64,000 nucleotides of DNA from Phytophthora colocasiae (taxonomy: Eukaryota > Oomycota > Peronosporomycetes > Peronosporales > Peronosporaceae): assembly GCA_018806915.1 (NCBI GenBank), contig JAGKQI010000083.1, positions 682,001 to 746,000 on the forward strand, given 5' to 3'. The position numbers and the translations under genes are program-made. How positions within the stretch are numbered: the stretch's first letter is position 1; each line of letters starts with the position of its first letter. Below the pieces are notes generated by a model. It saw only the letters and a program-made list of their open reading frames with translations, was not told the DNA's origin and made no database searches. Of this stretch, positions 40,537-50,606 are shown in pieces.

Positions 40537-43285
40537 GAGTATTTCTCAAAACCAGTACCATATAGACAGACCGTCCCGAAACCAGTACCCGTCCCAAAAG
40601 CAGTACCACGCGTCCCAGCAATCTTATCACGCCTGTACCAAACTGTCAGCTACGGTAGAGTACATGTAGGACAGCACGCCTACTCATTCACAACCTCTTT
40701 GCCTTGGACACGTGCACTCCTATCCCCATCACGAAGACCTTACGAAACCAAGCCACTATGACATCCCCGAGTCTAGCACAACTAGATCTATTGGCGCTTC
40801 ATGGGACGTCCAAATTAGAAGTAGGGATGCCATTCAGTTCTGGGTCGACTGCTACAGCATTTTTGCAGGACTACACCTACAACAGAAACTCACACTGCGT
40901 AGTGACAAGCAGTGGGAAGTTGAAGAAATACAGGTGTGATCAACATGAAAAAGGGTGCAAGTGGGAAGTTCGAGTTACCGTCCGCATCAAGAGCGACAAG
41001 TCACGTCACCTTTTCGTCTCAGCAATAAACGACAAACATCTCGACACCTGCATGTCGGTGGCGAAGCCAACAACGAGACAGCTTACTCTCTTGCCCACTT
41101 TACGATCGGCTGTCATCGCGGACAGAAACGTTAAACGGAAAGCGTTAACAGCGCTAGTTCAAGCTCGCGATGGCGTATCACTTCAGCGAAACCGTTCGAA
41201 ATTGTATCGAGCCAAGGAGCATGTGATCAACAGTGTTGATGGAGAATGGACAACTTCTTTCCGTCGCCTACCGTTCATGCTAGCTGACCTACGTGTCTCG
41301 AATCCCGGAACGTCGGTGCATTTAGAAGTTGATCAACACCAGCGTTTTTTACGCGGTTTTGTTGCTTTTGGGGCGAATGTTTCGGGGCAAAAACACATTT
41401 TACCGCTGCTTGGGTTTGACGGTGCCCATTCCAAGCACTCAAAGTACAACGGCGTCATATTATCACTTCTAGGCCGCGACGGGAACAACCACAACGTCAC
41501 TTTAGCCACAGCTTTAGTAAATGTCGAAAACGAGGACAATATTTTGTGGTTTCTGAAACGAAGTTTTGAAGCTGGAATTGTGCTATCGGATAGAGCACTG
41601 TTTTGCGATCGTGGTAAAATCATTGGAGCTGTGAAGCACTTTCGCGATTTTACGGGAGTGAAGATTAATTTACGCTTTTGTACAGTCCATTTATTGCGAA
41701 ATATGAAGAAAAAATTCAAGCTAGGCGGGCAAGCCTTTGAGAATGCAGTGTGGGCCGTACAAGCTGCTGACAGTCATGAAGAGTACACGAAAGCTCTAGA
41801 CTATATTCTTTCGAACTACGGAACGCCTGTTACTGAATACATCAAAGACATTGGACCTGGCGTTTGGACTGTACATGCAAACATGAAAGTGTACGTACCA
41901 CCGGAAAATTCGCTTACTTGTGGTCAATTTTCTGTGGTGAATGATCGTGACAATAATGAATCAGTGTTCACAATGTGTAGCGATGTCCCGAATGGAAACG
42001 AGCACGCATCTAATGACGAGGACTGTGATTGTGTTTATCCGGAGGTCTCTAATTCATTACCTCTATTCAATTGGCGAAGTTCAAATTTCGTAGAAAGTGA
42101 AAACAACGCTATGTTAGCAAGTGGGGTACGTGAATCCGACCCATTCAACGCTTTCTACAAGCTTGCGGTGTCTGAAATGGCAAAATTTACAAAGCGACAT
42201 GAAGAAATTCGCAAGTGGAAAACAGAGGAACGTGTTTTGACACCTTATGCGAAGAAACTCTGGCAAGTTGAGAAGCAACGTTCTGGTGAATATTTTGTCG
42301 AGCGATCAAGTGATTCTGTATCGTATGTATCTCATCCAGCAAAACCAACAAAGAATCGACAGGTTAATTTGGAATCTCTCACGTGTACATGTGCTACATT
42401 TGACTAAGTTCGAGTGGCATGTAGGCATCTATTTGTCGCATTGCGTGACCGGGGGCAGGAAGAACGTTGCTTTAAAGCGTTCCACCCTGCCTATCTCGTC
42501 TCCAATTACGAAAAGGTTTACTTAGAGAAAGGTATTGCTCTTCCTGTGCGTGATACACCCCCGAGCCTCGTTGAGGTGAATCCCTCACCGTACTACAAAC
42601 AAGCAGGACGTCGCGTCAAACGACGAATTGCAAGTACTGGAGAGAGTCGAGGAAAAAATACCTACGTTTGTAGAGTATGTTCGGATAGTGGCCATAACAG
42701 ACGCACTTGCCGCCGACATAGAAATGATAGCGATGAAGTCAATGCTGATCTCATCGCATCGGTGTTCGAACTTCCACAAATCTTACGTACAAGCACTGAA
42801 CCTGAACGAACTGTGGACTCTGTACAATACACCACACGAGGCGAAACGACGCAGACATCGCGGATGTCAATGGCATTCCTGCTGGGCGAATAAATTTCTT
42901 TTAATGCATTTTTCTGTTGGTTTGTTCCGTCACCTCATGCAATCGATCGTCTACGTTCGTGATGGTGGTCACGTCCACCAACTCCCTGTTGTCCTCCGAA
43001 ATATCGATCTCTTCGAACGTACTGGTATCCTCCGTCCACACACTAACGTAAAACTCTGGGATTCTCGGAACATTGATCACATCCGCCGTCTCTCCAGGCT
43101 TGGCCAAGATCATCTACACTGCCTCTGCAGCGTTCACCCCTGCCACCTCAGTGGTCTCCTCGTCTACTCGTCTACAATGGCAGTGACAACAGTTGTTGTC
43201 CAACGCCAGGACGTGGTACTGCTTTTGGGACGGGTACTGGTTTCGGGACGGTCTGTCTATATGGTACTGGTTTTGAGAAATACTC
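40537..43285 (+). mobile_element. complete Mutator-like element (MULE) with 74-bp TIRs
   Basis: Perfect terminal inverted repeats lie at 40537-40610 and 43212-43285 (starting gagtatttctcaaaaccagt). They are flanked by a 10-bp target duplication gtccaattgc at 40527-40536 and 43286-43295. Length is 2,749 bp. TSD length and TIRs fit the Mutator superfamily. The identical TIRs and TSD imply a fairly recent insertion. Confidence 0.95.
40758..42893 (+). pseudogene. MULE transposase with one in-frame stop
   Basis: From ATG 40758 one frame runs to 42893, broken only by TAA at 42405-42407. Segments are an N-terminal FLYWCH/WRKY-like Cys/His region (YRCDQHEKGCKW), then the MULE DDE domain with LGFDGAHSKHSKYNG (first Asp), CDRGKIIGAVKHF (second Asp) and SNFVESENNAM (Glu). 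A SWIM zinc finger follows (CTCATFD-stop-VRVACRHL), then a C-terminal zinc knuckle (CRVCSDSGHNRRTC). The stop falls inside the SWIM motif, where family members usually have a Gln, so a single CAA-to-TAA change would explain it. The DDE core is complete, so a shortened protein might still be made. An upstream TTG-started extension was rejected. Confidence 0.88.
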
Positions 43286-43325
43286 GTCCAATTGCCACCC
43301 TGTCGAAACGACGAATCGAGGTTTC

Positions 43326-43901
43326 ATGGGGGTGTCCGATTTCTTCCAGGACGTGTGGGACTTCATGTGTCGGCCGTTCGAGGACTGCAAGAGCTGCACC
43401 GAAGTGCTAGACGACGTATTGGACCCGTACTACTACAGCAAGACATCACCTGGAGTTCGCAGAGTCCCACCCACGTTCGACCGCGCTCGATGGGATAACG
43501 ATTTAAAGTACGACTTCTCTTTGTCACGACCACCGCCAAGTCAGTCGCCTGTCAACAGTCGAGTAGTTTTCACGTTGTCTCGTTCTCGATCACACTCTGC
43601 ATCGCGATCGTTTGAGGAGGAGGACCAACAAATTCAGTTCCTGTTCTACAGCGGCAGTGACATATCAACGTCTGAAAGACTTTGTTCGAGTGGTTATCGA
43701 AGTAATACGATCTCCAGACCTTTGCAGCCTATCAGTGAACCGCCACGACTTAGTCGTGAAATTCCGTGCTTCTTTTCGCCTCGAGATACACCGCTGATGT
43801 CTCCAATGTCTGCGCCGATTTACTCTCCGCACCTCTTTAAGATCAGTGAACAGCGTGGGCGAAACCAGTCCAGACACTACAGCAACCAAGGCTACAGGTG
43901 A
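43326..43901 (+). CDS. unknown 191-aa basic/Ser-rich protein
   Basis: The N-terminal 45 residues are acidic and aromatic with four Cys (FMCRPFEDCKSCTEVLDDVL). The remainder is Ser/Pro/Arg-rich and probably disordered (SRSRSHSASRSFEEEDQQ). There is no signal peptide or membrane span. I do not recognise a family. The ATG lies 30 bp after the MULE target duplication, so the transposon inserted in its 5' UTR or first exon, next to a splice-acceptor-like sequence. It may have lost its normal promoter. Confidence 0.55.
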   Translation: MGVSDFFQDVWDFMCRPFEDCKSCTEVLDDVLDPYYYSKTSPGVRRVPPTFDRARWDNDLKYDFSLSRPPPSQSPVNSRVVFTLSRSRSHSASRSFEEEDQQIQFLFYSGSDISTSERLCSSGYRSNTISRPLQPISEPPRLSREIPCFFSPRDTPLMSPMSAPIYSPHLFKISEQRGRNQSRHYSNQGYR

Positions 43902-44138
43902 AAAAGAGGGGTATCTATATGTAAGTTCCTCTTCAGTTTTTGACGTCTGAAATACATGTAGTAGATGAGTGCTGTATGAGTTTTCCTACGGTCTTACAGC
44001 GGCTACTCCTGACACGTTGCTACCCCTGTATAATGGCAATAATAACGCAGTTGGTATTTCTTTAAGTGTGAGAGAAGACATGCACACTGTTGAAGTGCAT
44101 TCTATGTTGTCAAAACCGTCAAATTCTACATGTCCGCT
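43902..44138. other. short intergenic stretch
   Basis: Convergent 3' ends of the unknown gene and of the carrier paralogue. No feature was seen. Confidence 0.5.
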
Positions 44139-44598
44139 TCAAGATGTCATCTGCATGGTTTTCTCATACACCAGGAACGTCACTGCACTGACCGGAAACG
44201 CTCTTACCATCGTCGCACCGAAGCCTTTAAAGAAGAACCCAGGTCCTTCCTGTTTCATTCTCGATCTCGCAATCTCCATCATCGACTGCTGCTTCCCCTC
44301 CAGTTTCTGGCCTTGCACACAGCTCTTCACCACATCCAACGGCATACACACAGCCCACGACACCATTCCTGCAATCCCCCCCTGCCGTCATTAACTTCCA
44401 ATCCGTCTCATTCTCACTCTTCCCGCCCGTTAACGCTCGTTTCGATGCTTCATAGCAGCAGAAATAAGCTCCAAACGATGGCACATCTATGAGCAGACAG
44501 ATCTCCCACCCTTTAAACAGCGTCTTGACTCCATATCTCCTGAATATCGTCTTTGCAGCCTTCAACGAACTGTGTTCCTTGCCCATTGCTCCTGTCTG
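44139..44598 (-). pseudogene. mitochondrial carrier paralogue, 3' part
   Basis: This is the C-terminal part of a second SLC25 carrier (GAMGKEHSSL...PLDVVKSC...VYEKTMQMTS), clearly a paralogue of the intact carrier at 36809-37645. A run of seven G (minus strand, near 44386) adds one base and shifts the frame inside TAGG|IAG. The piece stops at the chromovirus target duplication (gtctg, 44594-44598). The 5' part lies 5.5 kb away at 50105-50479. Confidence 0.93.
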
Positions 44599-44841
44599 TG
44601 TCACGCTCTTGGGCGGTTGAGACTCGACTTAGTCAGAAAGCGTGTAAACTTGTATTGACTTGTTGTAGAGAATGAAAAATCGAGAATGAAAAACTACCGA
44701 GTGTTCATCGGCGAGTGCCGGCATGCGCTGAAGGCGCGTTGAAGTTCAGCTTGCACTTGAAGTTGCCCTTGTCGTTGGCAGATCGCCATTCCTATCGTGG
44801 TGCACGGCTGTAGCTGAGGTGTAGGTGGTGCTAGCATTACA
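44599..44841 (-). repeat. 3' LTR of the chromovirus (243 bp)
   Basis: It runs from tgtcacgc to gcattaca and looks identical to 49862-50104. It is followed on the plus strand by gtctccccccag, the complement of a purine tract that primes plus-strand synthesis, so this is the 3' LTR of a minus-strand element. TSD gtctg is at 44594-44598. Confidence 0.95.
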
Positions 44842-44869
44842 GTCTCCCCCCAGAAGAGCGCGTACGGGT

Positions 44870-47800
44870 TCACGACGATCGCGATAGTCGTGGGCTGCGT
44901 CGAGTCGGTGCAGTAGCAGATGATGACTGTGTCGAACGACGGCGGGAGCGCTTTCGACGATGCGGGGTCGTAGACGACGCTAAATACTCAGCTATCAGAC
45001 CGGCGGCTTGGCTCAAATTGCTTTCGGGCTCCCAGGAGTCAGCTTCATCACGACCATACCATTGAACTTTGAAAAATCGAGCGCCACGGCGCATTTGCAT
45101 CCCCACAATCGCGCGCACCTGCAAACCTTCTTGGCCATCGCGAGTCAGGAGGCGAGGGACATTGTTGAGGCGGTTGGGATTAGAATCCTCCACGTAGCGA
45201 CGTAGGTATGAAACGTGAAATTCGTCATGCAGACGAACACCAGGCGGCAGCGAAATTTTGTATGTGTTCGGCGTAGTCGCGGCAATGACGCGATAAGGGC
45301 CGATAAAACGAGCTGAAAATTTCCGGCGGCCTTGACTACCGACGTGTGCCAGGTCGAGATGCGTTGTATCAAGAAGTACCTGATCACCCACAGAGATAGA
45401 ATTGTCAGGTCGGTTGCGGTCGTAAAACTGCTTCATGCGTCCTGAGCTGAGGCAAGCGACTCGCGACAGCGCTGGAGAACGGCTTGAAGGGTGTCACTGA
45501 AACGAAGGACGTCTCGGTTAGCTTGTGGTTGAGCCGGAATAGCGAGATCATCATAGGCCCGAGGAACATAGCCCAAATCAGCCTCAAAAGGCGACATGCC
45601 AATGCTGTCGTGAGGTCGAGCGTTGTAGGCAAATTCCGCCATAGGGAGTAATTCGTCCCAGTCGTTTTGGCGCGGCGAGATGAAGGCACGCAGGTAATCG
45701 TTAATAAACCGATGGGAGCGTTCGTTCTGGCCGTCCGTCGATGGCTTGAATGCGGTACTAGCCCGAATCTGGGATCGTTGACTGGACATGACTGCTTTCC
45801 AAAACGCCGACAAGAACTTGGAATCACGGTCGCTCACGATTGAGTCCGGGAAACCATGCAGTCTCACGTGGTCACGGAGAAAATCCATGCGGTATCCTGT
45901 GCGCTTGCATCTTTGTATGTCGGAATGAAGTGTGCTCGCTTCGTCAAGCTGTCCAAAATCACGAGAATCGTGTCAAATTTGCCGCGTTTAGTGGTAACTA
46001 GATCTGGCATGAAATCCATCGAAATCTGCGCCCACCGCTTGTGCGGAATTTCCAGCGGGTGTAGCAACCCTGCGGGCTTCTGCTGAGATGCTTTATTCGC
46101 TGGCAGAGTTCACACGATTGAACGTACTTGGAGACAGTCTTCTGCATATTCAACCAGTAGAATTTCTGCTGAGCGATCGCTAACGTCTTCTTGGAGCCGG
46201 GGTGTCCACGTGCAGCTGTGTCGTGGCATTCAAATAGGATAGCGTTGCGTAGGTCATTATCAGCAGGAATACAAAGTCTTCGAGGGCCGTCGGTGCCGCA
46301 TCGAAGGTAAATGAGCTCGTCCTCGAGAAAAAGGTCGGGTAGCAACGCGCGCAACGTCGGGTGAAGGTCGATCGGTGCTGCCAAACTGTCGTCTGCGCGT
46401 TTGAGATGACGCAGGACTGGGCCAAATAACGTGTCTTCGGGGTACAGGCGTTTGCATTGATGCTGAATCGAAGGGCGTTGACGCATGTAGTTAAAAATTC
46501 CACGTCAGGGGTTGACACACGTTGTAATTTCGTCAATTGGTCGAGAAGTGAGCCGAGTGACACGTGCGAATGGCGCTCTTCGTCAGAAAGTTGTGGAGAT
46601 CGAGAAATAGCGTCAGCCACGACATTTGTTTCCCCTGGTATCCACTTGAAACGGGCTGAAAGGCTGAGCTCGTTCAACCAGCGAGCTAAACGTTGAGAGC
46701 ACGTAGTTTGCCGAAGCAACGACTCAAGAGTTTTGTGATCCGTGTCGATGTAAAAGGGTTTGTCAATGAGATATGGCTTCCACGTTCTCATGGCGTGTAG
46801 CGCCGCCAGTAATTCCTTCTCGCGTGTGGGGTACATTCGCTCAGCAGTGTTGAGCTTCCGACCACCATAGGCAATGATTTTTTCCCGTCCGTCCGTGTCG
46901 ACTTGGAACAAATACCCACCAATTGCGTAGTCGGAGGCATCGGTCTTCACGTGAAATGGACGGTTAGAATCGGGATGCGCGAGAACTGGAGGAGAAGATA
47001 GTCTGCGCTTCAGCTCCGTAAATGCTTTCACTTGCTCTGTTGAAAGCTCAATACGCTCGTTTTTGGTTCGACCGCGAGTTGCGTCCGTGAGTGGGGCCAC
47101 GAGCGATGAGAAATCCGGACAATACTTGAGGACGTAGACACAGGTGCCGAGGAATGACTGCAATTCGCGTTTCGTTTTCGGTTGTGGCCATTCTTGAATG
47201 GTGCGGATCTTGTCTGGGTCCATCCGAATTCCTTGCCGTCCGATGTAATCTCCTAAACACGGTATTTCCTCAGCACAAAATGTGCATTTCGACAGCTTGA
47301 CGTACAGTTGTTGCTGCTTGCATCGTGCTAGGACCTTGTCAAGCGCTTCCAGGTGATCCTTCATTGAGTCCGTCTTAGTGAAAACGAATAAATCATCAAA
47401 GTAAGCGCGGCAGCACTCACCTAGGTCACCGAAAACCGTTTGCATCAGCCGGTTAAATGCTGATGGACTCGAAGACAGTCCCATGGGCGTCACCAAGTAT
47501 TCGAACAGGCCATCCGGCGTCGAGAAAGCGGTGTAGGGTATATCGGACTCACGTAGTCGAACCTGAAAAATCCCCAGAGCAGATCAAGCGCCGAGAACAG
47601 TCGACCTTTAGCCATGGCATCGTAGATATCTTCCTTTCGCGGAATTGGAGTGGCGGGAACTCTCACCCGAGCATTGATAGCCCTGAAATCGTGGACAATC
47701 CGCCAACCGACTGCCTTCCGCACGCAGAACGTAGGTGAGGAGAATGGTGATTTCGACGGACGGATCATTTTCGCGTCCAGCATCTCCCGCGTCCACTTCC

Positions 47801-48642
47801 GTACAGCTTCCTTTTGCTCCTCGCTCAGTCGGAATTGCTTCCGTGCCACCGGAGCTGAATCACTCAGCTCGATCTCTGCCTCGACGTCGATTGAACGAGT
47901 CGGCGGCACGCTTGGCAGCTCGGTCACGAATACTGTGCCCTTGTACTTCAGGATAACCGGCTCAACCGGGTGGCCACGAAAGGCTTCCCAATCTGTGGAC
48001 AATTGACGCGCCGTCTTTTCCGATGCAATGCGAACGAAAAAGCCGAAGTCTCCCTCAGCAAGCTTCATCTTGTGTAACTCCTTGGCGGGTACGACTCGAG
48101 TCTCACCTGTTGACGCGAGCAAGGTGTGTTTCGTGTAGTACATCATGAGGTCACTGTGTGCTGCTACGGGTGACTTCTGAGCTCTTTTGTTTTCGGGAAA
48201 TTCTTGCTCCGGCGACTCGAACAGCGGGGCCCTCGCGTACACACTGGTGAAAAGGCGAGGATTCTTGAGAGTCACGGTGCTTGATGCGTTTTTCCTTCCA
48301 GTTGATCTCGGGGTTTACCTCCTCTAGCCACGGCATCCCGAGCAAGATGTTCTGCTTCTCGGGTATCTCCATGACAAATGCTTCGGTATGATACACGGGG
48401 AATCCGTTAAGGATAATGTCCAGCTTGGCAATTCGGCGGGGGATTAGGACTCTGTTGTTCATCCCAAGAGTTATCTCAAGGGGCTTCGAGCTCTCGACCA
48501 CCTTCAGGTGAAGACGCTCGGCTGCACGCGGACTGATGGCGTTGAAGCTGGCACCACTATCAATGAAAGCACTCACTTCAACATCAGCAATTGTACCCGC
48601 GTGGGATAGATAGCAGTAAATATTTTCCTGACGGCGACACAA
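44870..48642 (-). pseudogene. pol polyprotein: PR, RT, RNase H, integrase, chromodomain; frameshifted
   Basis: Reading 5' to 3' on the minus strand: aspartic protease FIDSGASFNAIS (about 48570); reverse transcriptase with GWRIVHDFRAIN and catalytic CRAYFDDLFVF (about 47400); and RNase H (HVKTDASDYAIGG, YIDTDHKTLESLL). Integrase follows, with an H2C2 finger (H.....H...KK...YVQSCELCQ), DSLTKRAHF, DRDSKFLSAFW and STDGQNERS, then a C-terminal chromodomain (KVQWYGRDEADSWEPESNL, about 45030-45080). The frame changes by one base at about 48275, 47560, 46450, 46105, 45880 and 45435, several in homopolymers. The protein is therefore not made as assembled, although every domain is recognisable. Confidence 0.9.
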
Positions 48643-48752
48643 TACCGGATTTTCGTCATGGTAGTTGAAAGTGTGGCGCGTCTGGTGATTTTGGCCGGCG
48701 GAGAGATTACTGCCAGTTCTCTTCGTGGGTTCCGGCTTGACAGGTGGCCGAC

Positions 48753-49799
48753 CTACCGAGCCTCGCCGTTTTTTGGCGGATCGGACTTGCTGGCCGTGGC
48801 AGCGTGACTATCGCGCTTCCGGGCACGGCACATGTCGATCGTGTGGCCAATTTTCTCGCAGTAGCTGCAGGTCGGTTTAGCCCCGCCTCCCTTCTGTGCT
48901 CCAACTTCCTTGTTTGCTGGATGCTGCTGCGGTTTGGTTTCCTTCTTGGTATCATTGTTACGGGCGGATTGAGCAGGTCGAGAGTCTTCGAATCGTTGCG
49001 CGAGTTCGATCGTGGCCTGTAGGCTATCAGGCACGTTCTGCGAGATAAAGCTGCTGGTTTCTGCGCGCAAATTTCGCTGGTACATCCAGCGCTTGACGGA
49101 TTCCGGTAGATCCTCGTCGAGCTGCGACAGGAGGTGGAGGAACTTCGTCGTATACTCCTGCTGAGAGCCTTGCCAGCGCAAATCGTGCAGCTTGGTGAGA
49201 ACCTTTTGCTGGAAATCGCGATCGCGAAACCGTTCGCGGATCTTCGCTTTGAAAAGATCCCATGTAGCTGGCTGATCGGGTCCTAAGGAAAGCTTAAAAT
49301 CGCGAAACCAGGTCTGAGCTACGGTGCCAAGGTTTGCGAAAATTGTGTCAACAAACTCAGACGAGTTGCGACGCATTTCATCTCGGTGCTGGGAATAGTA
49401 CTGCTCCGTACTAAATATCCACAGCTCTAAATCTTCCGAGGCGTTTCCCTTGAAAATAGGCGGATCTCCCTTCTTTTTCTGTGGCAGTCGTAGTTGCGTC
49501 TGCTGCGACAGTAGCTGCTGCTGGAAGGCGAGTTGCTGGGCCATCATTTCACGCATCTGCACCTGCTGTTGCTGTTGTGAGTGCATCATGAACTGCATCA
49601 TCTGGGTCAACATATTGGCGTCGGGTGCTTGCGCTTGAGGCTGCGACTGCTGTTGCTGAGCAGCGCCTTCGCCTTCGTGGCCAGTCGAGGGTTCCTGAGC
49701 ATCCACTGGCGGTTCGGGCGGATGAGATGTAGCATCGTCTTCGTCACGAGTACGGCGTGTACGACGTGGCCTTGGGTTCGGACTCTCCTGTCCTGACAT
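48753..49799 (-). CDS. gag: gag polyprotein of the chromovirus
   Basis: The 348-aa product has a Pro/Gln-rich N-terminus, a retrotransposon gag domain (EDLELWIFSTEQYY...AQTWFRDF...FRDRDFQQ, about residues 110-270) and one CCHC zinc knuckle (CSYCEKIGHTIDMC). This frame is intact, unlike pol. Pol lies in another frame downstream. Gag packages the element's RNA into virus-like particles. Confidence 0.93.
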   Translation of the reverse strand: MSGQESPNPRPRRTRRTRDEDDATSHPPEPPVDAQEPSTGHEGEGAAQQQQSQPQAQAPDANMLTQMMQFMMHSQQQQQVQMREMMAQQLAFQQQLLSQQTQLRLPQKKKGDPPIFKGNASEDLELWIFSTEQYYSQHRDEMRRNSSEFVDTIFANLGTVAQTWFRDFKLSLGPDQPATWDLFKAKIRERFRDRDFQQKVLTKLHDLRWQGSQQEYTTKFLHLLSQLDEDLPESVKRWMYQRNLRAETSSFISQNVPDSLQATIELAQRFEDSRPAQSARNNDTKKETKPQQHPANKEVGAQKGGGAKPTCSYCEKIGHTIDMCRARKRDSHAATASKSDPPKNGEAR

Positions 49800-49861
49800 G
49801 ACTTGAGGTGAGACTGGAGGGTCAACCCGCTTGCTTCTTAGCGTTTCTTTAGTTAATTAAC

Positions 49862-50104
49862 TGTCACGCTCTTGGGCGGTTGAGACTCGACTTAGTCAGA
49901 AAGCGTGTAAACTTGTATTGACTTGTTGTAGAGAATGAAAAATCGAGAATGAAAAACTACCGAGTGTTCATCGGCGAGTGCCGGCATGCGCTGAAGGCGC
50001 GTTGAAGTTCAGCTTGCACTTGAAGTTGCCCTTGTCGTTGGCAGATCGCCATTCCTATCGTGGTGCACGGCTGTAGCTGAGGTGTAGGTGGTGCTAGCAT
50101 TACA
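49862..50104 (-). repeat. 5' LTR of the chromovirus (243 bp)
   Basis: This matches 44599-44841. It carries the element's promoter in the minus-strand orientation. TSD gtctg follows at 50105-50109. Confidence 0.95.
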
Positions 50105-50479
50105 GTCTGCAACTGGATCTTAACATGTTCGGACGGTGCTGCAAAAACCACTTGAACCAATCCAGCAGCACACCCAGCAGCAAAATGCTGCGTGTTGGAC
50201 AATGGAGCGTCCTCCTTCATCTGCATTATACGCACAGCTTGTCCTTGCACTCCGAAAATCACCGCATTGATTGGCGCATTCGACAGAATTGGAGACAAAA
50301 CGCCTCGGTACAGTCCAGCGGCGCCTTCGGCGTCGGAGAGTGCGTAGAACGCCAACACCGGCCTCGCTGCTGGTCTGGAGCTGCACCTTGATGGTGTCTA
50401 ATGGATGACCGGCAATGATATCTGCTACGCCGCCAATTGTGCCTGCATTTAAGTCCCTAGCGACGTCCAGCCACGACAT
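50105..50479 (-). pseudogene. mitochondrial carrier paralogue, 5' part
   Basis: ATG at 50479 (MSWLDVARDLNAGTIGG). The first carrier motif PLDTIKVQ is intact. The frame then changes near 50340, where the KKVVGS segment of the intact paralogue is missing (VLRTL|SDAEGAAGLYRG). The second repeat reads to PSEHVKIQLQT, where the chromovirus begins. The small deletion is separate from the insertion, so the gene has at least three independent lesions. Confidence 0.9.
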
Positions 50480-50606
50480 GATGGCAATGAGGAGGTCCAA
50501 GACTGCAATAGTGTGATAGACGTGCGCTACAATATGTTGCACAAAAATAGAACGAGCAACTTAACAACTTCAAGTCGATTACTGAAAAAAGTGTAGGATA
50601 ATCTAT
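50480..50606. other. short gap between carrier paralogue and the 734-aa gene
   Basis: Upstream region of the carrier paralogue and 3' end of the next minus-strand gene. No feature was seen. Confidence 0.4.

Larger units (their letters stand above)
44599..50104 (-). mobile_element. Ty3/gypsy chromovirus, 5.5 kb, inserted in a carrier gene
   Basis: Matching 243-bp LTRs, a 5-bp TSD (gtctg at 44594-44598 and 50105-50109), a polypurine tract, gag, and a pol order of PR-RT-RH-IN-chromodomain define the element. The sequence after the 5' LTR (minus strand, gttaattaactaaag) does not start with the TGG usual for a tRNA-primed site. The identical LTRs imply recent insertion. Confidence 0.95.
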
